64,000 nt of DNA from positions 10,655,717-10,719,716 of the forward strand of contig NZ_AP018290.1 of NCBI RefSeq assembly GCF_002368415.1, read 5' to 3'. Each line of letters opens with the position of its first letter. The stretch's first letter is position 1. The DNA comes from Calothrix sp. NIES-4105 (lineage in GTDB: Bacteria; Cyanobacteriota; Cyanobacteriia; Cyanobacteriales; Nostocaceae). The position numbers and the translations under genes are program-made. Below, in pieces: positions 37,582-47,062 of this stretch. Below the pieces are notes generated by a model. It worked only from the letters and a program-made list of their open reading frames with translations. It made no database searches and had not been told where the DNA came from.

Positions 37582-38474
37582 TGTGTCTGCTACCTAAACT
37601 TTATTTGATAGGTATAATCTAATTTTTTTAACATTGCACCCCTACATAAATATATTTGGATTCTTTGTATATTAAACTACAAACATCCATTTTGGTAAAA
37701 GTAGCGAAACCCTGAATATTTAACCTTGACAGCCGACTCAGCTTAAAGCTAACTTCAATGCTTGAGTCATCTATATATTTATCTATACCGAGACTACCAA
37801 ACATTTCACCGCTGTTGTCAAAAAATCTATGAAGACTAAATGAAGCCACTCTGCCTTCTGTAAACTTTAGTTAGCTGTTACAGCTATAACACTGTAAGAA
37901 GTAGCAATTATTCAAGCAAATTTTTCGGTATTAACACTTAAGTATATAGCATCCTATTAGCATAATGCAAATACCTTGTATATTTCTATAAAATATAAGC
38001 ATTTTGACTACATATGTTTTTATTTTTACAAATGGTTATAGTAAGTAATTTTTAGATTAGATGAATTATGTTCATAAGCAGTTAACACATTCACAAAGCC
38101 TTATGTCAAAAACTAGAGATTGCCAATTGGATCGGCTACTAAGTTTGATTTTATACAATCTGAATTAGCTAATCTTTGATTGAGCTAAGTATTACTTGAA
38201 TATGACAAATGCTTGGTATTAATTAGAAATATCTCTATATTCAAATTATAATCAACTCGTCAGAATCCATTAAGGGCTTACTTCCATTTTGTTAGACAAT
38301 ATTTTCTGTATTTATATAAGTTTTGCTACTTGTATTTTTTTTTATTAGATGTAATATCAGCAAATAAATTTCTGATGTATTTATTCATACCACTTCAGGT
38401 ATACACCAAAACTTAGACTAATCAGAATAAAACCTGGCAGTTGGTCTACCAGGTTTTAAATTTATTTAAACTTA
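37582..38474. other. Long AT-rich gap upstream of the Pix-like operon
   Basis: About 890 bp between the PatA-type regulator and tRNA-Leu. It should contain the operon promoter and, at 38429-38457, the tRNA terminator. A 73-codon frame at 37628-37849 (minus) has no ribosome binding site or recognisable domain and is not called. No repeat or RNA structure stands out in the rest. Confidence 0.45.
38429..38457 (-). terminator. Terminator downstream of tRNA-Leu
   Basis: A stem AAAACCTGG/CCAGGTTTT with an 11-nt loop and a following T-rich tract in the minus direction, about 18 bp beyond the tRNA 3' end. Confidence 0.75.
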
Positions 38475-38556
38475 TGCGGATGAAAGGACTTGAACCTTCA
38501 CACCTTACGATACTAGAACCTAAATCTAGCGCGTCTGCCAATTCCGCCACATCCGC
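38475..38556 (-). tRNA. tRNA-Leu (anticodon UAG)
   Basis: An 82-nt class II tRNA on the minus strand. The acceptor stem is GCGGATG with CATCCGC plus discriminator A. The D-loop region is TGGCGGAATTGGCAGACGC. The anticodon arm is CTAGA-TTTAGGT-TCTAG, reading TAG. A short variable arm is followed by the T arm GAAGGTTCAAGTCCTTT. The 3' CCA is not encoded. It decodes CUN leucine codons. Confidence 0.95.
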
Positions 38557-38621
38557 ATTAGTTAAATAGCATAACACACTTTTTTTGAAATGGGAATAGG
38601 GAATTTAAAATTCCGCGCTTC

Positions 38622-39803
38622 TTACTCAACGGCAACGCGCGGTAAGCGGTGCTTGAAGGAACAGAGAATTTCCCAGGGTATAGTGTTTAGTTCTTTTGCC
38701 CAGTCGTCGGCAGTGATTTGTGTACCTTGGTCTTGTCCTAATATGGTAACGATTTCGTTTTCTTGAATATCTGGGATGCTGCTGACATCAAGCATAATTT
38801 GATCCATTGTGATGGCGCCGATTTGTGGTACACGCTTTCCTCGGATTAACACCTGCATCTTATTTGACAAATTGCGAGGAATACCATCTGCATAACCAAT
38901 ACCAACTACAGCGAGACGGATGTCATGAGGAGCTATATATTTATAGCCGTAGCTTACACCTGTTCCAGCTTCTATAGTTTTGACTTGAGTAACGCGCGCT
39001 TTAACTTGCAAAACGGGTTTGAGATTTACATTATGTAAATGTGTTGCTGGGTAATATCCGTAAATGGCTAACCCAACTCGTACCATATCATAATGCAATT
39101 CTGAACTTACAAGAGTTCCAGCACTATTAGCAAAGTGCAAACACCCAACAGCAATTCCTAAAGCCTTAATTTTGGCAATTGCAGCTTCAAAGCGTTTATG
39201 CTGAAGATTCATAATAGTTGGGTCTGGACTATCAGCCGTTGCTAGATGCGAATAAATACTCGCTACACTTAACCTGGGCAACCGCGTCACCAACTTTACA
39301 AATTCATCAGCTTCTTGCCAATTAGTTCCTAGACGCGACATTCCCGTGTCAAGCTTAATATGTACGGGCAATGAAGAATCATAATCAATCGCTTCAAGAG
39401 TATCAGAAAAAACTAAAGCTTGTCTGGGACTACATAACGTTGGCTGAAGTTTCCAATTTACGATTGCGTGAATCTGCTCAACCGTTTGTGCGGCGCCTAA
39501 TAGTAAAATCGGTGCTGTAATCCCAGCTTCGCGCAACTCAATTCCTTCTGGAACTGTAGCTACCCCTAACCAACTGGCGCCACTAGACAGCGCGACTTTA
39601 GCAATTGTAACTGCTCCATGACCATAGGCATTAGCTTTAACCACCGCCATCAACTGCGTTTGCTTTGCTAATAACTTCCGCAACTGCCTAACATTATGCG
39701 AAACGGCGCCTAAATCAATTTCTACCCAAGCACGCTGCTGCATCCAAGAATAGGTATTCCTTTCCTCATGAGCAATACCCAAAAAATGCTCATTACTCAA
39801 CAT
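38622..39803 (-). CDS. alr: Alanine racemase
   Basis: The PLP enzyme that makes D-alanine for peptidoglycan. About 393 aa from the ATG at 39803 (MLSNEHFLG); a start 27 bp upstream is open but adds an unusual hydrophobic end. The PLP lysine is in MAVVKANAYGHG near residue 58, the PLP-contacting loop is VRVGLAIYGYYP, and the second catalytic tyrosine is in GVSYGYKY. The ending KHRLPRV is typical. A stand-alone gene between the tRNA and the HNH gene, transcribed on the minus strand. Confidence 0.95.
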   Translation of the reverse strand: MLSNEHFLGIAHEERNTYSWMQQRAWVEIDLGAVSHNVRQLRKLLAKQTQLMAVVKANAYGHGAVTIAKVALSSGASWLGVATVPEGIELREAGITAPILLLGAAQTVEQIHAIVNWKLQPTLCSPRQALVFSDTLEAIDYDSSLPVHIKLDTGMSRLGTNWQEADEFVKLVTRLPRLSVASIYSHLATADSPDPTIMNLQHKRFEAAIAKIKALGIAVGCLHFANSAGTLVSSELHYDMVRVGLAIYGYYPATHLHNVNLKPVLQVKARVTQVKTIEAGTGVSYGYKYIAPHDIRLAVVGIGYADGIPRNLSNKMQVLIRGKRVPQIGAITMDQIMLDVSSIPDIQENEIVTILGQDQGTQITADDWAKELNTIPWEILCSFKHRLPRVAVE

Positions 39804-39830
39804 ATCTATAATTACTCCTACACACCACAC

Positions 39831-40264
39831 ATATTTTTAGTCGTCAACGAAGGTCGTAAATGAATATTACTTAAATATTCAAACCCCCAGAAGCAACTCC
39901 GAATAATCACGAAGTTTAACGCTCAAATCCAGATTCAGACAAGAGCAAATCGGTATATTACTGTAACAATCTGTGACAATTCCTCAATCCAGAAAAAATC
40001 TTTTTTCAGTACTTTATGTTATTAATGATACATATCAACCTCAGACTAAAATGGCGCTATAGACAGCAGAGGCTATATAAATTAAGCTCTATCGAATCAA
40101 CGGCAATATAGTGAACTTGTATAGAAATTATCTTAATATTCAAATCTATTTCGGAGTTTTCAGACGAGTCGCGCCAATTGTAATATGTATAAATTGTATT
40201 CGTGTCGCAAACCAGGTTATATTTGTGTTAATATATGTAAAACTAATGCCTTGAGCGTCAATCA
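39831..40264. other. Intergenic gap alr / HNH gene
   Basis: 434 bp between divergent genes, AT-rich, with no repeat or ORF I can support. It should contain both promoters. Confidence 0.4.
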
Positions 40265-40762
40265 ATGGGGAAGGTCTTAGTACTAAACGCCTCTTACGAA
40301 CCGCTTAACATCACAAGTTGGCGCCGCGCTGCTATCTTGCTTATCAAGGGCAAAGCGGAGCAAGTTGAGCATAATGGTAAATTTCTTTACGCTGACTTTC
40401 CACTGCCAACCGTCATTCGGTTAAGGCACTATGTTCGCGTACCTTACAAAGAAATTCCTTTGACTCGCCGAAACATATTGCACCGCGATGGTCACTCTTG
40501 TCAATACTGCGGCTATACCGGAGATGAATTGACATTAGACCATGTTATCCCGCGTTCGCGCGGTGGGGGTGACAGTTGGGAAAACATTGTAACAGCATGT
40601 GTACGCTGCAATGTCAAAAAAGGCAGTCGAACACCGCAAGAGGCTCACATGCCTCTACGGCACACACCTCGCCGACCCTATAGCAGCCTTTACTTTGAGG
40701 TCAGCAAACACCTCAAAACAGGTACACATAAGGAATGGCAAAAATATGTCATCGGTCTTTAA
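40265..40762 (+). CDS. HNH endonuclease-domain protein
   Basis: A 165-aa protein widely conserved in cyanobacteria with an HNH nuclease fold: the zinc pair CQYCG, then the LTLDHVIPRSRGGGDSWENIVTACVRCNVKKG core that carries the catalytic His, Asn and His-like positions and a second CxxC. The N-terminal part, VLVLNASYEPLNITSWRRA, is also typical of this stand-alone family. Substrate and role are not known. It is not next to a methyltransferase or any mobile element, so a housekeeping role is more likely than restriction. Confidence 0.88.
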   Translation: MGKVLVLNASYEPLNITSWRRAAILLIKGKAEQVEHNGKFLYADFPLPTVIRLRHYVRVPYKEIPLTRRNILHRDGHSCQYCGYTGDELTLDHVIPRSRGGGDSWENIVTACVRCNVKKGSRTPQEAHMPLRHTPRRPYSSLYFEVSKHLKTGTHKEWQKYVIGL

Positions 40763-41185
40763 AACTACTACACAATGTTAATAAATGTAAAGTAGTAAAA
40801 AGCAATCGATAACGTTCGCATTATTATGCGAGTTGAGCGACGAACTTTTAGAGTTTAGCAGAGAATATCGTCGTAGGCAACTGCTGTTTGAAATTTTTTT
40901 TTCAAGAGCGGGTTTAGGGCAGGTATGGGGTGCGCTGCTTGGGGGCAATCAATAATAGTATGAAACTAATATACGTATAAAAGATTTAGGCTCGAAGTGT
41001 AGAATAGCACAAAGCTTCGAGATATATTGCTTAGATATAGAAGATTGGCATAATATTAAGATGCCGAGCTTACATATTTTTGCGAAAATTATAAGTGTGT
41101 GGCGATTGAAGTGATATGACAGCTGTTGTCATAATTATTTTATTCACAAATTTAAGGAGCCTCACCAATCAAAAACAAATTTTAT
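40763..41185. other. Intergenic gap upstream of the DHH gene
   Basis: 423 bp with no supported ORF. An AAGGAG at 41153-41158 lies about 28 bp before the DHH gene's ATG, too far for a normal Shine-Dalgarno spacing. Confidence 0.4.
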
Positions 41186-42454
41186 ATGCAACTAAACTCT
41201 TCCCTTTCTCAGTTTGAGAGTCTAAATTTGGCAAACGATTCGCATCCTGAAGATACTGACCTAGACATAGAACCCCTGATAAGGCAACCTGCTAATGCAA
41301 TAACTGGTGATGTCTCTGTAGGACAGCAACGTAATCACTGCTTGGCACATCAAAAATCAGAGGAGCTTATTCAGACGCTAATGGGGCGCCGACACGAGCG
41401 TCATTTAATAGTGTTGCAAGATTTTCCCGACCCAGATGCACTATCATCGGCTTGGACTTACCAGTTGATCGCGCAGCAATACGATATCAAATGTGAAATC
41501 ATTTACGGTGGAACGCTTAGTCACCAAGAAAATATCGCGTTAGTAAAGTTAACTGGGTTACCAGCACAGCGTTGGACTCCGCCAACGCTCAAAACAAAAG
41601 ATTTGTCATCGTATCATGGTTTTGTATTAATCGATAACCAAGGAACTACTTCGCAATTATTATCGGCAGTTGTTCAAGCAAAACTGCCACTGATAGCGGT
41701 TATTGACCATCACAGCTTACAAGGAGAACTGAAAGCCGAATTTACTGACATTCGTCCTTCGGTACGGGCAACCGCAACAATTTTTACTCAATACCTCCAA
41801 ACAGGCTTATTGACCCTTGACAATAGCAACAGTCAACATATTAAATGTGCTACTGCCTTAATGCATGGCTTGCGTTCTGATACTAATCGGTTGATGCAAG
41901 CGCAAGAGGAGGATTTTATGGCAGCTGCATATTTAAGTCGATTTTATGATGCTCAACTTCTAAACGCTGTATTACAAGCAAATCGCTCGAAACGGGTAAT
42001 GGACGTTATTGAGCGGTCATTGAAAAATCGAATTGTCCAAAATAACTTTTCGATTGCTGGGGTTGGGTATTTACGCTATGACGACCGTGATGCTATTCCA
42101 CAAGCAGCAGATTTTCTTGTTACAGAAGAGAACGTTCATACAGCTGTAGTGTATGGTATTGTTCACGACGAAGACGATGAACTCGAAGTGATTATTGGCT
42201 CGCTGCGAACAAGCAAACTGACTCTTGACCCTGACGAGTTTATTAAAGAAGCTTTTGGGCAAGATAGCAGTGGTAGGTTTTTCGGTGGTGGACGTACTAG
42301 TGCGGGTGGATTTGAAATTCCGATGGGCTTTTTGTCGGGAGGAAATGAAAATTCTGCTTATGCCAGGATGAAGTGGGAAGTCTACGACTCGCAAATCAAG
42401 CAAAAGTTGTTAAGACTTGTAAACCCCAAGGATAATCCTATTCAGTCTGAATAA
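41186..42454 (+). CDS. DHH-family phosphoesterase (NrnA/RecJ-like)
   Basis: A 422-aa predicted cytoplasmic nano-RNase or phosphoesterase. The DHH domain shows LQDFPDPDALSSAW near 80-95 with the first metal aspartates, FVLIDNQG near 150, and the defining IDHHS near 180. The C-terminal DHHA1 part has the glycine-rich FFGGGRTSAGGFEIPMGFLSGG near 370-391, for substrate binding. An N-terminal extension of about 70 residues is low in hydrophobicity and may be disordered. In NrnA relatives such proteins degrade short oligoribonucleotides, and some hydrolyse pAp; which applies here is not visible. Confidence 0.88.
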   Translation: MQLNSSLSQFESLNLANDSHPEDTDLDIEPLIRQPANAITGDVSVGQQRNHCLAHQKSEELIQTLMGRRHERHLIVLQDFPDPDALSSAWTYQLIAQQYDIKCEIIYGGTLSHQENIALVKLTGLPAQRWTPPTLKTKDLSSYHGFVLIDNQGTTSQLLSAVVQAKLPLIAVIDHHSLQGELKAEFTDIRPSVRATATIFTQYLQTGLLTLDNSNSQHIKCATALMHGLRSDTNRLMQAQEEDFMAAAYLSRFYDAQLLNAVLQANRSKRVMDVIERSLKNRIVQNNFSIAGVGYLRYDDRDAIPQAADFLVTEENVHTAVVYGIVHDEDDELEVIIGSLRTSKLTLDPDEFIKEAFGQDSSGRFFGGGRTSAGGFEIPMGFLSGGNENSAYARMKWEVYDSQIKQKLLRLVNPKDNPIQSE

Positions 42455-42493
42455 AATTTAAATCAATATTGATTGTGAAGAAGTAAAATTGTA

Positions 42494-42520
42494 GTAGAGT
42501 CCGTAAATTACGGCCTCTAC
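42494..42520. repeat. Diverged GTAGAG...CTCTAC palindrome
   Basis: GTAGAGTCCGTAAATTACGGCCTCTAC, about 27 bp, with imperfect arms; likely a divergent member of the GTAGAGAC family. It lies between the DHH and SpoIID-like genes. Confidence 0.6.
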
Positions 42521-42573
42521 ATGTGATCGCGAATGTATATATATAGGTATTACAAGAAAATCTTACTATAGGC

Positions 42574-43722
42574 ATGAAAATCCAAGTTAACTTCGCTTCA
42601 TTATTGTCTCAATTTAAAGCGCGTCACTGGTGGTTTGGTATTTTGTTGTCGATAGCAATGGTCGCTCCTGCTCAAGCATCAGTGATTTTACGTATTGCAA
42701 TTGAGCAAAATGTTAACCAAGTAAGGGTCGGTAGTTCTACAACTGCGGTTGTAAAGGATGGTAGTGGTAGGACGCTAGGACAATTACCTGCGATGAGTGC
42801 ATATTATGCTCAACCTGTACCTGGAGGTGGAGTTGCGCTTGATAAATGGCGTTCAGGTTTATTTTGGATTGAACCAAGCGGGAAAGGATTTGTTTATATT
42901 GGTGACAAGTGGTATCGAGGACGAACTTTAGTTGTTCCTACTGGTCAAGGTTTAACCGCAGTTAACTGGGTTGATCTAGAAGAGTATCTCTACAGTGTCA
43001 TTGGTGGTGAGATGGACGCGCGTTGGCCTACTGAAGCACTCAAAGCACAAGCTATTGCCGCGCGTACTTATGCGATTTTCGAGCGAGAGAAACGTCGTAA
43101 TGACCCAGTGTTTGATTTAGGAGATAGTCCAGACAAGTGGCAAATATATAAAGGAGTAGTAAGCGAATCCTCTAGAACATTAGAGGCAGTCGATAAAACA
43201 GCAGGGCAAGTATTAACCTATGACAATCGAATAATTCTTTCGGTATTTCATGCTTGTTCGGGTGGACATACCGAAAACGTCGAGGATGTCTGGGGAAGTA
43301 AAGAACCTTACCTGCGCGCGGTTCCCGATTTTGACCAAAATATACCTGAGTGCAGTTGGCAAAGAACTTTTTCAGCAGCAGAAATTAGCCAACGTTTTCC
43401 TGAAATAGGCAAAGCCAAGCAAATGGTAATAGATACAGTATCGCCTTTTGGTAGCGTCAGGTCATTACGTATCGTTGGTGATAAAGGTACTAAAGTTCTG
43501 CGTGGTGAAGATGTACGTACAGCTCTGAAACTTAGAAGTACTCGCTTTACTGTTGCAAATGTTGCAAATGGTAGCTTCATACTTCAGGGTAGAGGTTACG
43601 GTCACGCTGTTGGCATGAGTCAATGGGGCGCCTATAACTTAGCATTACAGCGCGCGAATCATTTGCAAATACTAGCTTATTACTTCCGAGGTGTAGCATT
43701 ATCACCAATTAAAGCCAGATAG
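42574..43722 (+). CDS. SpoIID/LytB-domain secreted protein
   Basis: A 382-aa exported protein. The N-terminal signal peptide has a basic start, a hydrophobic WWFGILLSIAMVAPAQA core and a likely cleavage after AQA near residue 35. The SpoIID domain follows: WVDLEEYLYSVIGGEMDARWPTEALKAQAIAARTYA around 130-165 and the C-terminal GRGYGHAVGMSQWGAYNLA near 345, both family hallmarks. SpoIID is a peptidoglycan lytic transglycosylase in Bacillus; in cyanobacteria the homologues are presumably cell-wall remodelling enzymes. The key glutamate in GGEM is present. Confidence 0.92.
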   Translation: MKIQVNFASLLSQFKARHWWFGILLSIAMVAPAQASVILRIAIEQNVNQVRVGSSTTAVVKDGSGRTLGQLPAMSAYYAQPVPGGGVALDKWRSGLFWIEPSGKGFVYIGDKWYRGRTLVVPTGQGLTAVNWVDLEEYLYSVIGGEMDARWPTEALKAQAIAARTYAIFEREKRRNDPVFDLGDSPDKWQIYKGVVSESSRTLEAVDKTAGQVLTYDNRIILSVFHACSGGHTENVEDVWGSKEPYLRAVPDFDQNIPECSWQRTFSAAEISQRFPEIGKAKQMVIDTVSPFGSVRSLRIVGDKGTKVLRGEDVRTALKLRSTRFTVANVANGSFILQGRGYGHAVGMSQWGAYNLALQRANHLQILAYYFRGVALSPIKAR

Positions 43723-43925
43723 TGCGCTCGTGCGCTCGTGCTGAGTGATGAGTGATGAGTGCTGAGTGATAAGTGATAAGTGATGAGTGCGCTCGTGCGC
43801 TCGTGCTGAGTTGGGAGTTAGGAGTTGGGAGTTAGGAGTTGGGAGTTGGGAGTTGGAACTTTTGACTACTGCACTACCACTTATTCTTTACTCAGCACGA
43901 GCGCACGAGCGCACTTTCTACTCTT
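43723..43925. repeat. STRR-type arrays with GTGCGCTC units
   Basis: Blocks of GTGCGCTC, GAGTGAT, GTGATAA and GGGAGTT repeats, then the inverse CAGCACGAGCGCACGAG block, so the whole can fold into a large hairpin. It separates the SpoIID-like gene from the 133-aa/HNH pair. Confidence 0.85.
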
Positions 43926-43983
43926 TCCTAACACCGTGAAAAAGCGTTAAAATAGGCGCAAATAAGGTTAGTTTAGATTTACT

Positions 43984-44385
43984 ATGACTGCACCTACAGA
44001 AATTCGTGAACGAGCAATAGCGCTGCTTGATCAATTACCACGAGAATCTTTACTAAGGGCAGTTGAATTTTTGGAAGCCCTTTCTTATGAAGCTTTACAG
44101 GTATCAGAAGCACCAAAGTCTGAAGTAGATGAAGCAGCTTTACTTCAAGTGATTCAAAAACGTTTACCACTAGAACAACGAGAAAGACTAGATTACTTGC
44201 GTCAGCAAAACGAGAATGGAGAAATTACAGAAACAGAGCATCAAGAACTCCTTATATATATTGATCGTGTAGAACAACAAGATGCTGAACGTGTGGAAGC
44301 ATTAATTCAACTCGCCCAACTTCGTTCATGTGATTTAAAAATATTAATTGATGAGTTCTTGCCTAAATATAGCAACATTGTATAA
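43984..44385 (+). CDS. Helical protein paired with HNH nuclease
   Basis: A 133-aa, almost wholly helical, acidic protein. The first 40 residues (REEAI-like RERAIALLDQLPRESLLRAVEFLEAL) resemble DUF2281/antitoxin-like N-termini. The rest (LPLEQRERLDYLRQQNENG, ALIQLAQLRSCDLKILIDEFLP) is a conserved helical region seen beside HNH genes in cyanobacteria, as far as I recall. Its TAA overlaps the ATG of the HNH gene by one base (TAATG), so the two are translationally coupled. It might act as antitoxin or immunity partner to the nuclease; that is inference. Confidence 0.7.
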   Translation: MTAPTEIRERAIALLDQLPRESLLRAVEFLEALSYEALQVSEAPKSEVDEAALLQVIQKRLPLEQRERLDYLRQQNENGEITETEHQELLIYIDRVEQQDAERVEALIQLAQLRSCDLKILIDEFLPKYSNIV

Positions 44386-44804
44386 TGCCAAAAATTTCAG
44401 TATTAATGAGGCGCATTGTTGCTGTTCGTGCGGGTGGTTACTGCGAGTATTGTTGTTGTTCCGAACAGTATGCTACTGAAAGTTTTACAGTTGAGCATAT
44501 AAAACCCAAGCAAGCTGGTGGTGAAACAGTTTTAGAAAATCTCGCTTGGAGTTGCTGTGGCTGTAACGCTCACAAACATTCCAAAATTAAGGGACTCGAT
44601 CTAGAAACTAGAGAGAAAATAGCACTGTATAATCCTCGGCACCAACTTTGGAGCGAGCATTTTGAATGGAGTGATGATTTTACACAGGTAATTGGTAAAA
44701 CACCTTGTGGTAGAGCAACAGTTGATGCATTGCATTTAAATCGCTTTGGTGTTGTTAATCTACGTCGCTTGCTTCGGAGTGCAAATCTACATCCACCAGA
44801 ATAA
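44385..44804 (+). CDS. HNH endonuclease, second gene of a coupled pair
   Basis: A 139-aa HNH protein: zinc ligands CEYCCC near 20, FTVEHIKPKQAGGETVLENLAWSCCGCNAHK (HNH core with His, Asn and the second CxxC) and a conserved C-terminal IGKTPCGRATVDALHLNR and LRRLL. This is a different subfamily from the HNH protein at 40265. The gene starts at the ATG that overlaps the upstream stop codon. The constant pairing suggests a two-gene module, but whether it defends, edits or is a toxin-antitoxin unit cannot be decided from the sequence. Confidence 0.85.
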   Translation: MPKISVLMRRIVAVRAGGYCEYCCCSEQYATESFTVEHIKPKQAGGETVLENLAWSCCGCNAHKHSKIKGLDLETREKIALYNPRHQLWSEHFEWSDDFTQVIGKTPCGRATVDALHLNRFGVVNLRRLLRSANLHPPE

Positions 44805-44884
44805 GCTGTTGTAATAATAATTTGCACAACCAAATTAGTATAACTCTTGTGGGATGGCTGTCAAAAGCCGTCCCTAAATTCAAT

Positions 44885-46141
44885 TCAATCTTGATCCCCA
44901 TCCTCCAAGCGCTTAACTTCTTGGTCAAGTAAATCAGTTTCTGTAGAATAGGCAAGATTCTCATCACTAATAAACTTTTGGGCAGCGAACTGTTGAGCGA
45001 AGTTTATTTTGTTTTGTAATTCTTGGCTCATACTAGTTAGTAGTTTCGCGCGAGAAATTCGTAGGCTATTTCTTTCGGTAATTTTATTATTACGCCACTG
45101 AATCCAGAAGTATCGAATTAGAGGTATAACTAAAAATCCGGTACCGTAAGCTAAGAGCAGCCAGTAAATACCTTGGACAAATCCTACAAGTCCACCTAAC
45201 TTAGCAGCAACAACACCACCGCGTAACAAACTACCAAGAACTAAGGCGCCAACAAAGTTAGCAATACCCAAACCAGCACTTAGCATAATTTGTCCAGAGT
45301 CAGCTGCACTAAACTTCCACTTCAACTCTTCCAAGTAAGAAGCTATAGCATGGCGCCGCTTTTTTACTGCACTAACCTGTAACTCAGGGAAGTAGTAAAC
45401 AATTTCTCCAGAGGGACTAACTTGTGGTTGACCATTAAATCGAGTTAGCGTACTCAACATGTAATCTTCGTATTCTTGCTGGTACTGGGCACCGATATTA
45501 TCTAAGTATGGCGATATTTGCTCTGCCACAACGGCGCCACGATTTTCAGTTATAACTGTAGCAATTGAGTGCCAGCGACGTTCCTCTAAATTCGCATTTG
45601 GATTACCATCGCCGAATAAAAACGAGAAAACAGCCTCAAAGAAATTTAGTTCACGCTTTTCGCGGCGCCGTTCTAGATAATGAGTATCGTAATTAGGACT
45701 GAGAAACCACCAAAAGTCAGGGAAGTAAAATATTCCTCCACCAGAACCCCAGTCACCACCACTATCACCACCATCGCGGTTAGACATGGCAGTAATTATT
45801 AAAAATATAGCAATCGTTATAAGTGCAATCGAAGCAACTAAAAAAATACCGAAAGAAATTCTAATAATGTAAAATAAAATACTCCATACTTTATTCCACC
45901 ATTCCTGCAATCTAAGTTTAAAATACTTGTTGCGTAGAATATCACGGAAGTTTTTAGGAAATAAAAATACAATGTCACCTGTATCAGCAACTTGTAAGTG
46001 ACCACCAGCATCGGATGCTAAGGCTAACAAACCTTGATTGGCTTGTCCAATGTTTAAACCAACTTGTGTTGCCACATCACCAACGGTGACACGATACCCC
46101 AGTTGTTCAACAGCCCGCATTATCGAGGGATTGGGAGCCAT
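44885..46141 (-). CDS. Conserved membrane protein with winged-helix-like N-terminus
   Basis: A 418-aa protein. Residues 1-60 (RVTVGDVATQVGLNIGQANQGLLAL) look like a helix-turn-helix module. Membrane helices follow at about 84-120. A soluble region after a Gly/Ser/Asp linker covers about 130-290, and further hydrophobic helices lie at about 293-350. It ends in a charged helix. No catalytic motif is recognised. It resembles a family conserved in cyanobacteria and, I believe, plastids; the function is not known to me. It is transcribed convergently with the HNH gene. Confidence 0.65.
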   Translation of the reverse strand: MAPNPSIMRAVEQLGYRVTVGDVATQVGLNIGQANQGLLALASDAGGHLQVADTGDIVFLFPKNFRDILRNKYFKLRLQEWWNKVWSILFYIIRISFGIFLVASIALITIAIFLIITAMSNRDGGDSGGDWGSGGGIFYFPDFWWFLSPNYDTHYLERRREKRELNFFEAVFSFLFGDGNPNANLEERRWHSIATVITENRGAVVAEQISPYLDNIGAQYQQEYEDYMLSTLTRFNGQPQVSPSGEIVYYFPELQVSAVKKRRHAIASYLEELKWKFSAADSGQIMLSAGLGIANFVGALVLGSLLRGGVVAAKLGGLVGFVQGIYWLLLAYGTGFLVIPLIRYFWIQWRNNKITERNSLRISRAKLLTSMSQELQNKINFAQQFAAQKFISDENLAYSTETDLLDQEVKRLEDGDQD

Positions 46142-46207
46142 TGTTTGCTCTCCTGTTAAAAATAACTCTATCTTAAGTATAAAGTTTCATTTTCAATACT
46201 GTGGCAT

Positions 46208-46315
46208 GGGCAACGGATTATAAACGGATGTAACGGATAGATTATTTAAAGTAACTAGACTTTGTTTATTTAAAAATAGTTCATCCGTTACATCCGTTGC
46301 ATCCGTTGCAAATCA
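46208..46315. repeat. CAACGGAT...ATCCGTTG inverted repeat
   Basis: The left arm GCAACGGATTATAAACGGATGTAACGG and the right arm CCGTTACATCCGTTGCATCCGTTGC flank an AT-rich loop. The same family is nested at 26168-26271 and partially present at 53938-53963. It lies between the membrane protein and the coiled-coil gene. Confidence 0.85.
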
Positions 46316-46654
46316 ACGCGCTTCTAACTTTTTGACTCGCTGCTCCAATCTATTAACCTGCTGTTTTGTTTCTACTACTAGAGTTGCTAATCTATCAAAC
46401 ATCTGGTCACGCTGTGACTGAGTTGTAGTTCGACGCGCGGGTGTTGTTGGTGGTAAGGTTGGTATGCGTCCTTGTGAAGGTGGTGTACGATTCGTTTGGG
46501 TTTCAAGGTTTGCTAAACGAGATTCTAAACGGTTAAAATTTGCTTCTAAGTTATTTAAGCGAGATTCGATAAGTTGTGATGAAGCAGTTTTGGCAAATAA
46601 ACCACTCCAGAGAATGATGGCTAAAAATAATGCCACCACTAACCGAAAAAGCAT
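46313..46654 (-). CDS. Membrane-anchored coiled-coil protein
   Basis: A 113-aa protein with an N-terminal hydrophobic helix (LVVALFLAIILWSGLFA, about 5-21), which may be a signal peptide or anchor. A coiled coil follows at about 27-55 (LIESRLNNLEANFNRLESRL). A Pro/Thr/Arg-rich linker and a second coiled coil complete the chain. No enzyme motif. The gene ends just before a CAACGGAT inverted repeat. Function unknown. Confidence 0.6.
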   Translation of the reverse strand: MLFRLVVALFLAIILWSGLFAKTASSQLIESRLNNLEANFNRLESRLANLETQTNRTPPSQGRIPTLPPTTPARRTTTQSQRDQMFDRLATLVVETKQQVNRLEQRVKKLEAR

Positions 46655-47062
46655 ATTGTTTAGGTAATGTGAAATTTTTGGAGTAGGAGGTTAAAGGGTA
46701 GCTTTATAATATTTGAATAATTGAAGCCACATATACATCTTTGGATGGAATTAGTATACGTAACACAAAGTTTATTATTTTACCACGCCCGTCACAGAGA
46801 AAACAGAGGTAAGAGAAATAAACTACGAAGGGCACAAAGAACACTTTGAAAGAATTATTAAGATGTAAGCCACCAGATTTAATGACATGAACCAGTAGTA
46901 GTGCATAAAAATAAAATGCTTACAATTGCTCAAACAAAAATGAACAAAAAATAAACGTATTTTATTATAAAAATTTCCGATTTAAAGTTAAAAGACAGCC
47001 TAACCATCAAAACTTGTCGGTTTTGATGGTTTAACTTCAGGACTAACTGTGTTGCATATAAT
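46655..47062. other. Repeat-containing gap
   Basis: 408 bp with CACAAAG/ACAGAG-type fragments (46797-46850), a sequence AATGACATGAACCAGTAGTA related to the 26.3-kb element, and the terminator at 47002-47031. No gene is seen. Confidence 0.45.
47002..47031 (-). terminator. Terminator of the tyrosine-autokinase gene
   Basis: A perfect 12-bp stem AACCATCAAAAC/GTTTTGATGGTT with a 6-nt loop, 32 bp past the stop at 47063, followed on the minus strand by a TCTTTTAACTTT tract. Confidence 0.75.

Noticed and set aside
37628-37849. 73-codon minus-strand frame upstream of the PatA-type regulator
   Set aside because: No ribosome binding site, no recognisable domain, atypical composition; likely chance frame in the promoter region.
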